Source of the DNA: Zygnema cylindricum
Taxonomy: Eukaryota > Streptophyta > Zygnematophyceae > Zygnematales > Zygnemataceae
Assembly: GCA_037447655.1 (NCBI GenBank)
Contig: JBBHKE010002617.1
Coordinates: forward strand, 103,195-167,194
DNA length: 64,000 nt
Direction: 5' to 3'
Shown here: in pieces, positions 55,383 to 64,000 of the stretch
Position numbering within the stretch: position 1 is the stretch's first letter
Layout of the letters: each line of letters starts with the position of its first letter
Notes under the pieces: model-generated
Databases searched by the model: none
Told to the model about the DNA's origin: nothing
What the model saw: the letters and a program-made list of their open reading frames with translations, nothing else
Position numbers and translations under genes: made by a program

Positions 55383-58300
55383 TTAGTCAAACTTTAATTT
55401 CAGACCACACTTCTCCCTGCAAAAAATTAGCTTAGGGGAAGGCACATGTTTGGTCATCATATCTGCTACCAACTCGCTATCAGGTTGGTACTCTAAACTG
55501 ATTATTTTGTTTTCTACATTCTCTCTAACTAAGTTGAGTCTAATGTCTATGTGTTTGGCTTTAAAATGATGTTTAGAACTGGCAAAAATAGCAATTGCTA
55601 CATGATAATCACAAAATATTTTCTGCACACCACTCTTAAGGTAACCAAGCTCATCAAGCAAAGACTCGACCCACATCAATTCTTTTATAGCAAAGCAAGA
55701 GGCCATATACTCAGCCTCCATGGTGGACTAAGCAATAACCTTTTGTTGTTTGCTTCTCCAACAGCAAGCTTTATCACCCACATATAATACATATCCAAAA
55801 GTACATCTCCTCATCGTAGCATCACCATAACTAGCATCACTCGAAGTAGTGATGTAAGTATTCTCCCCACCTTAATGCAACCATAGATCCTCAGTTCCTA
55901 TCAAATATCTAAAAACTCTCTTAGCTGCCTCCGAATCCTTTGTTAGTAGGAGCATTTAGACTTCTACTCAGCACTCCTACAGTTGAAGCAAAATCCGGTC
56001 GGGTACAATTCATAAAATAGATAAGGCTTCCCACTAATTGCCTGTAAGGAATAGTCTGCATGAACTTCTGTTCTTTAGGACTTAATTCCTCGTCTAAGAT
56101 TATGACTCCTTCATCCTCACTCCCCTCACTTCCCTTCTTTAACTCCTTTGGAGTTGTACAACTATTAGCTTTATCCATCTCAATTTTTTCCAACATGTTC
56201 ACTGTTGCTTCCTTTTGAGTCAGTCTTATAATTTTTCTTTCTTGGTCTCTTTCTACTTAAATTCCTAAAATATATTTTGCCTCCCCCATATCATTCATTT
56301 CAAATCTCCTCTTAAGATTCGTTTTCAGTTTATTAATTTTGTCCATTGATTTTTTTAAAACAAGCAAATCATCAATATAAATTGCAATAAATATAACACC
56401 TTCCTCATCTTCTAAAACATAGATTGAGTGATCTGAGCTGATCCGGATATATCCTAGACCGGTAAGAAACTCATCAAGCTTTTTATTCGATTGTTGAGGC
56501 GCTTGTTTAAACCATAAAGAGATCTAATCAGCCGGCGTACCTTACTTTCCTCTCTTTCCTCCACAAATCCTTCGGGTTGTCGCATGAAGATCTCCTCTTC
56601 CAACTCTCCATGCAAAAAGGCTGTCTTGATGTCCATCTGGTGCACCTCCGTGTCTTCCGCTGTTGCCAGACTGAGAAGAATGCGGACGGAGGGAAATCTG
56701 ACCACCGGGGCAAAGGTTTCCTCGTAGTCAATTCCCTCTTTTTGTGTAAATCCCTTTGCCACTAATCAGGCCTTCTAGCGCTCGATTGTGTTATCTGGGT
56801 TCAGTTTTAATTTGAAAACCCATTTACAACCGATTGGTTTTCATTTAGGTGGAAAATCCACCAGCTCCCAAGTATTGGCTGCCATAATTGAGGCCATCTC
56901 CTCAGTGATGGCTGTCTTTCACCGGTTCCTTTCTGGACAAGTTATCGCCTCTCGATAAGTCTAAGGTTCATCTTGATGAGATAGTTTTGTTACCTTGTTA
57001 TTAACCTGTTTTTCTTGCAGTCTTTTACTTCTTTTGCTTCCCCCCTCAAAATCTGTGGCCGGAATAGATGGTTTTCGTGGGTTCTTTCGAACAATCTCGG
57101 CGTCTCCCTTGTCTCTTGATTCTGAATCAATTTCCACCACGTCTTCCGCTTCAGGTAGAGTTGTCACTGGAGTTTCCTCAACCGAATCCTTTTCGGTCTG
57201 ATTTGTACATGCAAGAATGTCATCTTCTCTAAACCTTGGATAGTTAGGAAGCTCAAAGTCATCGGAATTTTCTGACTCAAATCTGATTTTTACTGACTTT
57301 GTATACTTGAAGGGATCCACAGACTTTCCTTCATCCATAACTACTAGATGCTTTACTAAGATTTATATCTTCCTTTTTTAGATCATAAACTCTATATCCT
57401 TTAACATCCTCATCTTATCATAATAAGTATCCCTGGTTTCCTTTAGGATCTAGCTTCCAATTAGACCGATCTGTATCTAGACTGAATACTTGACTGTCGA
57501 AAAATTTTAAGTGAGATATGTCTGGTTTCTCGTCGGACCATCTCTCATAAGGTGTTTGACCTGTTATAACTAAAGTAACAACTCTATTTTTGAGGTTATT
57601 AGCATCGTTCATAATTTTTGCCCAAAACCTTTTTCCTATCTTCTTATCCGATAACATACATCTAGCACAATCACTTAGTGTCCTATTTAATCTTTCAGCT
57701 ACCCCATTCTGTTCCGGGTTTTTTGGACCTGTCTTTGGGTGTTGGACTCCATCTTCCATCAGAAAATCCTCAAACTGGTTAGAAGTATACTCTCCACCAT
57801 TGTCACTCCTTACTCTCTTCATTAGAGTTTCATGGAGTTTTTCACTCCATGCTTTATATTGTCTAAAACAATCCTGAGGTTCTGACTTGTTTTTTAAAAA
57901 ATACACCTTGGAATATCGAGACCAATCATCAGTGATAGTCATCATAAATCTCTTCCCCCCGGGTGATAACAATCTGGCTAGCCCCCAAATATCTATGTGT
58001 ACTGAATGTAGAATCTTTTCTCCCTTATAGGTGGCAATTTTTGGGAAGGGTAATCTGTGTGCTTTACCTTGAGCACCTCCACTACATTCACTTAGAATCT
58101 CACTCTCACCGAACTAAATCCCTTCTACCACTCCCATCTTTTTCATCTCTCTTAACTTATCTAGATTCACATGCTCGAGCCTCTTATGGCACATCATCAT
58201 ATCATGAACACCAGCATAATAAAGATTCTTCTTTTCATTGCTTAAAATCAGCCTAAATATCCTTTGGTTACCTTTTTCAGCAGTGAAATAGACTTCCTCC

Positions 58301-58625
58301 TCAAAATTAGTAGTAAAGACTTCTTTCCTAGTGCTAGTATCAAAACCCTTATCATCTAATACAGACGTAGAGATGAGGTTTTTGTTCAGCTCCGGAATAA
58401 ACAATACATCGAAGAATGTAACTATGTATGTCTTCCTTTCTACTAACAGTTTCATATCTACCGATCCTACAAGAGTACTAGTGACTATCCTCCCATCCTC
58501 GTACTCTATTTCTACGGTGAGAATATTTATTATCTTAGTGAACAGGTGTTTATCCTTACGCATGTGCATGGAGGCACTTGAATCTACGATTCAGCGTGCT
58601 TCAGTTTTCAATCCACTGAAAGCAT
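55383..58625 (-). pseudogene. pol of element B
   Basis: Readable pieces in order: protease/linker (58569-58114, with IEYEDGRIVTSTLVG), integrase core (57972-57418, with IRSDNGG and NPEQNGVAERLN), linker (57338-56961), RT (56762-56454, with FTQKEGIDYEETFAP), RT end (56202-55921) and RNase H (55721-55383, with MEAEYMASC and KAKHIDIRLN). Stops and frameshifts separate nearly every piece. Domain order is that of Ty1/copia. Confidence 0.85.
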
Positions 58626-59721
58626 ATTTTTGCTTTCATGGAATTTCTACCTCGTTTGTCACATCCAACTCCCATCCAATAGGAGCTCATTTTCCTCGTC
58701 TTTGGATTCCACCTCATGTATCTGTGTCACAAGGGCCTTTTTTTTTCCTCTCGGGGTTCCATTAGTCTGCCCTTCCTTTAACCGAAGCTCGGTTAGCTTA
58801 GTGCACTTGGCCATATAGTGCCCTGGTTTCTTTCAGAAATGATATAAAACCTTGGGAGCCCTTGGTCCAAACACGTCGGTCTGATTTTTCGGCTCACCCT
58901 CTCCGTAATTTTCGACCAGTCTCCGGAAATCCTTGTTCCTCTCATCGGTCCTAGCTGCGAAGGCCTGCCCACTCTTTCCTCTCGTTCGGATCTCAATTGT
59001 ATTATGCGGAACGAGAATCATTCTTACCACAGAGTTCTATATCCACCTTTAGTCCGGTAAGTCTTGCACACGGTTGACTATGTTTTCGAACTCATCGGGT
59101 AACTTCATCAGTAAACAATTAACTTTTTCCTTTTCAAAAAATTCTTTTCTAACACTCTCTAGCTCCATGAAAAGTGTAGGAATCTCATTGCAAAAATTCA
59201 ACATCTTCCCCCCTTCGTATACATACTCCTTAATTTTCTGATCAACCAACTGTTGTTGTTGAATCCTACCGCTTCGGTACATCTCTATGAGAGCCATCCA
59301 AAGATCCGATGCCCTTTCTACGTGCAAATAAGGACATGCAAGTCCTTGAGTGAGATGGCAGAGGATGATTTTTTTTGCCACGATATTGTTGAAGTCCCAA
59401 ACATCAGTATTATTCTCCTTGTTTTTTGGAAAAGGTGACATGAATGCCGAACCAGTTGCTATTGGTGTGGTCGTCTCCTTCTCTTTTCCTTTGTCCACCA
59501 CATCTCTTTCGTTTGTCTCCTTCGTTGAATTTGAATCTCCTTTCCTGGTGAATCTGCTTCCTCGAAACCTTGGAAGGATTCCGAGATCTGATGGACGCCC
59601 CACTCGTCCACTCACTATCCCACAAAATATTTTCTCGCATAGAGCTCCTGTAATCATACTTTCCCAGTATATGAACCAAGTTCTATTAAAGATGGGTACC
59701 CTAGAGGGTGGGCTAATAATT
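58626..59721 (-). pseudogene. gag of element B
   Basis: From the primer site (IISPPSRVPIFN) through the WESMITGALCEK block, an acidic and Lys-rich linker, RIQQQQLVDQKIKEYVYEGG, LMKLPDEFENIVNRVQDL and a degraded knuckle (YHFxKKPGHYMAKC, first Cys changed to Tyr, second codon a stop). The first 225 codons are open; frame changes follow. Confidence 0.82.
59707..59721 (-). promoter_or_regulatory. Degraded primer binding site of element B
   Basis: On the minus strand AATTATTAGCCCACC stands where GGTTATGGGCCCACC is expected; four of fifteen bases differ. It still marks the end of the 5' LTR (AAAGTTGCA). Confidence 0.65.
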
Positions 59722-60342
59722 TGCAACTTTGAGACCTTTATAGATACTCAGAATAGACAACTTGCAAGAAGCCTCTAGGATAACCCTGACCCTTTTGTGT
59801 TTCATCAAGAATAAATGCCACCTTGGGTGACAAAAACTCTAACCACCTTCACCCATGTGAATGCAAGACCTGCTTGAGTCGATAGCAAAAAGAATCTTTG
59901 AATTTGCTCCCCTAAGCAGTAAGTTATGGAGGGTCAAAGTTGACCATTTGTATTGAAACTCCCTGGGAGAGAGGGTCCTATCTACCAAATTTTTCCAAGT
60001 CCTATCTCTCTCTAAAACTCTATCTATTAATGTACGTCACCAATCATATTACATTGTTGTACACAAAAGTATACCAGCTGGTGTACTTTCTGTACGAATA
60101 TTGTACGACATAACCTAAATGTCGACACATGTCATATCCGAATTTGGTCCTGTAATCCTCGGAGATGTCGTGATCAAATGTAATTGTGCCACGTGTCATC
60201 CGATGTGGCGATGACCTTAAACCGTCGAGATTCTCTTCCGCGATCTCGGCATTTTTCCTAGTCGTCCAATTGAATGCAAATTTAAATCGTAGCCGTCATA
60301 AATACTTGCACGGTATATATTTTGTTTAAAGAAACAAATGCG

Positions 60343-60743
60343 TGTTGATGTTTATGTATACTAGTTCTATTTTAGTATAAAAAAAGAGCAGAGGTAGTAT
60401 GCTTCTAACTCCCTTCTCCAAGCCCCCACACTTGTTGTAGTCACTGAATGAGTCCAAGCTACTCTGGGGTGTAGTCGGTCACAGTTTTTGCTTGCCTGGG
60501 TGGCTGCATTTCTAAGGGAAAGTCAAAGTGGGTGAATGTATCCAAATCACATATTCTAACTTTGCATTTTGTGGTGGAACTGAGCACACCGAAAGTCTTA
60601 TTTCACAGGGGTGAAGCTTTAATGGGGTTCTGATTTTGAAGGGGTCAATCATTAGGGTTTGTATAAACTTGGAGTCGGCACTATCTAGATTAGCTTCTTT
60701 TGATTTGCGAATTCTGTGTGGCAATCGAGCCAATAGAATTTCA
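60343..60743 (+). repeat. 5' LTR of element E
   Basis: TGTTGATGTTTATG to AGAATTTCA. Near its end the gag start codon is lost: the 3' LTR reads GGCAATGGAGCC where this copy reads GGCAATCGAGCC. It also carries the ACTTGTTGTAGTCACTGAA loop motif near 60428. Confidence 0.88.
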
Positions 60744-60757
60744 GGTTATGGGCCCAC
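60744..60757 (+). promoter_or_regulatory. Primer binding site of element E, half-tRNA type
   Basis: GGTTATGGGCCCAC follows the 5' LTR directly, 14 nt complementary to initiator tRNA-Met at the anticodon arm. Confidence 0.85.
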
Positions 60758-61540
60758 TATCTAGGGTGCCTATGTTTGATGGAAGAAACTTTACTCACTG
60801 GGAGTTTACGATCGAGGGATTTCTTTTCGAGAAGCACTTGTGGGGAATTGTTTCGGGACAAGTGAGGTGTCCGCCAACGGGCTTTGGAGGAGCTCACAAT
60901 AGAGAATCATCAGGGGTTGCCGAGAAAACCAACCGGAGTTCAAATGCAACGTAAGGTGAAGGGAAAATCATTACCGTGGAAGAGGAGATGGGGGAGAAGG
61001 ATAAATGGACACCTATGGTGAGGGGAGCTAAGCTCTCAACTATAGTACCACTTGTAGGGATTAAAACTGAAAAAAATAACAGAAAAATATGGGAATACAA
61101 AAACACTATAGCAAACCATCTTATACTTAGAAACCTGTCTAAGTCCATAGCTATCACTCTTATAAACTTAAAGAAGTCTTCAGAGATATGGGAAGCACTA
61201 ATTCAGATTTATAAGAGTGAGACTATACAAAGGCAGCAATTAGTAAGACAAGAAATAGGGGCCTATGTTTATAAAGACGGTAGCATGATAGAGTTTTGAA
61301 ATGATATTGCAGCGTTATATATTGTGCTTGCTAGTGCAGGATATGTAGAATCTGAGGAGAGAAAGATTAATACACTAATCATGAAACTCCTAGATGAGTA
61401 CGAATACATCATTTACTGTATGTAGGGAATGGATGGCTCCTCGTGGACTTGGAGCATTATCCTAGGGATAATACTTGTAACGGAAAGCACTTTGGAGCTT
61501 TGTAGGGGAAGTGACGAGAGAGAGAGAAATTGGATTTAGT
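60744..61540 (+). pseudogene. gag of element E
   Basis: Reads VMGPLSRVPMFDGRNFTHWE, then FLFEKHLWGIVSGQVRCPP. After a stop near 60953 it continues in another frame with KIWEYKNTIANHLILRNLS and IQRQQLVRQEIGAYVYKDG, to a stop at 61297. Weaker gag-like sequence (MKLLDEYEYII, ILVTESTLEL) continues to about 61540. No zinc knuckle or pol follows before the polypurine tract. Confidence 0.8.
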
Positions 61541-61776
61541 GTGGATGAAAAAGAGAGGAGGTGGATAAATTTTTTGCTCGGATTTATGAATAGTGGGATG
61601 CTAAATAAAAAAGTGTGATGCAATTATTATTTCAGTTCATCTTATGCATTGTTTTAAATATAAGAGTAAGTTGTATGAAAGAAAACGGAAAAGGAAAAAG
61701 AAAAATGAAAAAAGGGAGAGTGTGCTTGTTTTTTTTGTGGGAGTTTTGAGGAAAATAGACTAGAAAATAAGGGGAG

Positions 61777-62222
61777 TGTTGATATTTATGTATTTTCTAG
61801 GTTTGGATTAGTATAGAAAAAGAGCAGAGGCAGTCTGCCTCTAACTCCTTTCTCCAAGCCCCCACACTTGTTGTAGTCAGTAAAGGTTGGACAGGGAGCT
61901 AAAGCCATGGCTGCCTAGGCTCTCTATAGAGTCTAAGCTACACACGGGTGTAGTCGGTCAGAGTTTTTGCCTGCAAGGGTGGCTGCATTTCTAAAGGAAA
62001 GTCAAAGTGTGTGAATGTATCCAAATCACATATTGTAACTTTGCAATCTGTGGTGGAACTAAGCACGCAGAAAGTCTTATTTCACAGGGGTGAAGCTTTA
62101 ATGGGGTTTTGATTGTCAAGGGGTCAATCATTTGGGTTTATATAAACTTCGAGTCGGCACTATCTAGATTAGCTTCTTTTGATCTGCGAATTCTGTGTGG
62201 CAATGGAGCCAATAGAATTTCA
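61777..62222 (+). repeat. 3' LTR of element E
   Basis: TGTTGATATTTATG to AGAATTTCA, preceded by AAAATAAGGGGAG. Keeps ATGGAGCCAATAGAA near the end, an ATG in frame with gag across the LTR end. Confidence 0.88.
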
Positions 62223-62673
62223 ATGCGCGGTACTCGTTTCTTATCCATACTGTAATCCGTACTTTTACATAGCTGAATCTATGTATCCAGTAAACAGTTG
62301 TCGTTAAATGAATTATCCTACGTGGTAAAATTTAAATAAATAATAAACCCTATAGCATGTATCTTTAGTCCTAAACTTAATGGATTAGTCTACCGCCTAC
62401 CGGCGGCTTTATCAAACGGTAGGTACTACGATCAAATCCTAGATTCGATATCTCCCTTTTAGTAAATAAACTACTTATCCGTAAATCAACTAATCTATTT
62501 CCCGTAAATCTTTGGATAGCCTAGGTAGCCATGGCTCTAGCTTCCTCTCCAACTTCTCAATGACTACAATAAGTGTGGGAGTTGGAGAGAGAAGTTAGAG
62601 GTAGACTGCCTCGGCTTCTTTCTGCATTTCATTTTAGACCTAGAAAATACTCAAAGAACCATCAATTTCTACA

Positions 62674-63960
62674 CTAAGTATGGGGATGAAGTTTACTTCA
62701 CGGCAGATAAGGGTAGCCCAGGCATGTTTAGGCTTAACTTGAGTAATGAAAAGAAGAATGCTTATTATATTGGTGTTCCAAAATTGATGATTTGGCATAA
62801 GCGGTTGGGGCATCTGAATTTTGATAGGTTGAGGGAAATGAAGAAACTTGGTGTAGTAGAAGGCATTCAATTTGGTGAAAATGAAATGGTGGATGATTGT
62901 AGTTGATGTGCTCAAGTAAAAGCTCACAGACTTCCTTTTCCCAAGGGCGCTACATATACGGGGGAAAAGGTACTAGATCTAGTCCACACAGATATCTGGG
63001 GACCTGCAAGAGTACCTTCGGGTGGAGGGAAAAGGTTTATGTTAAAAATAAAATATGATTGGTCTAGGTACTCCAGAGTCTACTTCCTAAAAACAAAGTT
63101 TGAAACACCAACTTACTTCAAAAATTATAAACCGTGGAGTAAGAAGTTGCATGGAACCCCCATTAAAAGAATAAGGAGTGATAATGGGGGAGAATATACC
63201 TCTCACCAGTATGAAGAATACCTGAGAGATGAGGGAGTTCAGCACCAAAAAAATGTACCATATAACCCGGAACAAAATGGGGTGGCTGAAAGATTAAACC
63301 GAACATTAGGAGATAGTGTATGTAGTATGTTGGCTGACAATAAAATAGGAAAGAGATTTTGGGCAGAAGCCATGAACTGTGCCAACTACATTAAGAATAG
63401 AGTCCTTACCTCAGCCGTAAAGGGAATGACACCTTATGAGAGATGGGTTGGAAGGAAACCAGATATCTCACACCTTAAAGTATTCGGTAGCATAGTTTAC
63501 AGTCTTGATACGGATAAGAAAAATTGGAAACTAGATGTTAAGGGCAAACCTAGATACTTTGTAGGATATGATGAGGATGTCAAGGGATATAGAGTCTATG
63601 ACTTAGCAAAGCAAGATATTATAATGGTCAAACACCTAGTTGTCATGGATAAAGGAAAGTCATTTTACCCCTTTAAATATACCAAAAAGATAAAAATGCG
63701 CTTAAAGTTTAAGAGCGAAGAGAGTCCTGTCTTTCCCCAAAAGGACGTTAGTGAAACGATGATTGCAAATTCAAAGAAAATCCAAGATACAAGAGATCTA
63801 CCAGACACCTCACATATTCCTATGGACTTTGAGGAGAAAGAAGAGATGGAAATGGAAGAGGCTTCCATGGATAATAAAGCCGTTGATACAATAAGGAAAA
63901 ACGCGAGAATTCCTTCCATTTTAGCTTCAAAGTTTGAGTGAGTGAGAAGGAGCAGCAAAA
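62674..63960 (+). pseudogene. Integrase of the second A-family unit, runs to the window edge
   Basis: Resumes the frame broken at 54299. GAG-pre-integrase block (MFRLNLSNEKK, HKRLGHLNF), a zinc module with one Cys codon changed to TGA near 62904, then LVHTDIWGP. From 63039 a 300-codon open stretch holds the integrase core with IRSDNGGEY and NPEQNGVAERLN, then the RYFVGYDEDVKGYRVYDL block. A TGA near 63939 interrupts just before RRSSKR; sequence continues toward RT off the edge. Confidence 0.85.
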
Positions 63961-64000
63961 GGATACAAGAGGAACAAGCTGCTTATAAGGTAACTAAGCT

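Larger units (their letters stand above)
60343..62222 (+). mobile_element. Gag-only copia-like element E (1880 bp)
   Basis: LTRs 60343-60743 (401 bp) and 61777-62222 (446 bp; the 5' copy lacks about 46 bp present in the 3' copy). Perfect 5-bp target duplication ATGCG (60338-60342, 62223-62227). A half-tRNA primer site and a polypurine tract are present, but only a gag fragment lies between them. It is the last insertion of the nest and non-autonomous. Confidence 0.9.
54305..62673 (-). mobile_element. Full-length copia element B with element E nested in its 5' LTR
   Basis: 3' LTR 55369-54305 (1065 bp), 5' LTR 62673-62223 plus 60342-59722 (about 1067 bp without the duplicated 5 bp). Gag and pol between them are on the minus strand. 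The flanking pentamers TTAAC and CTAAG match at only three of five; the uninterrupted A1 copy at 38935 reads CTAAG, so the left copy has probably mutated. The coding part is heavily broken. Confidence 0.88.
59722..62673 (-). repeat. 5' LTR of element B, split by element E
   Basis: 59722-60342 and 62223-62673 join, after removal of one ATGCG, into a sequence collinear with 54305-55369. It gives a second independent view of the B LTR. Confidence 0.88.
41478..64000 (+). mobile_element. A-family tandem array (LTR-internal-LTR-internal), runs off the right edge
   Basis: Inserted in the integrase of the host element. Layout: LTR 41478-42070 plus 48814-49229 (split by element D), internal region 49230-51905, LTR 51906-52905, second internal region 52906-54304 plus 62674 to the edge (split by element B). 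The middle LTR serves both as 3' LTR of the first unit and 5' LTR of the second, as produced by recombination between LTRs of two copies. The right LTR and right target duplication are outside the window. Confidence 0.75.

Overview
The window looks like nuclear DNA of a green plant (streptophyte). Its intron-containing genes resemble plant families: a CNOT10 subunit of CCR4-NOT, a TLC-domain membrane protein, a DUF2985-PLAC8 membrane protein and a small TPR co-chaperone-like protein. The retrotransposon primer sites also match the plant initiator tRNA-Met. I cannot name the species. The abundance of copia elements primed by a half-tRNA is not what I would expect of a typical flowering plant, but that is only an impression.

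The left half (1-34459) is gene-bearing. A five-exon TLC gene lies on the minus strand (8199 to 3083) with small inverted-repeat elements in its introns. A decayed hAT transposon (8349-11484) and a non-autonomous hAT-like element (11500-12186) follow. The CNOT10 gene (12886-19052, seven exons, +) comes next, then tandem duplications, a 5S rRNA-like relic and a TIR element nested inside a relative (21093-22830). The TPR gene (23799-26090, three exons, +) and the DUF2985-PLAC8 gene (31059-29293, -) follow. A 992-bp relative of the 11500 element lies at 32967-33958 with a perfect 8-bp target duplication.

The right half (34460-64000) is a stack of Ty1/copia retrotransposons in which nearly every junction can be resolved. 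An A-family element starts at 34460. It is interrupted by a solo LTR of family F (35485-36471), a solo LTR of family B (36701-37765), a non-coding minus-strand element C with palindromic ends (38961-41146), and a second A-family insertion starting at 41478. That insertion is a tandem LTR-internal-LTR-internal array. Its first LTR contains a nearly complete minus-strand element D (42071-48813). Its second internal region contains a complete minus-strand element B (54305-62673), whose own 5' LTR contains a gag-only plus-strand element E (60343-62222). The array's integrase then runs to the right edge. All coding parts carry stops or frameshifts.

Four features stand out in the stack. (1) Several distinct families share a primer site complementary to the anticodon arm of initiator tRNA-Met, the hemivirus or Drosophila copia type of priming. 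(2) A stem-loop with a conserved loop and compensatory stem changes is found in A and B LTRs. (3) tRNA-like B-box sequences lie antisense inside A, B and D LTRs. (4) There are unusual structural products: a palindromic LTR, an inverted LTR joined by its exact terminus inside an internal region, and a likely intron in the gag of D.
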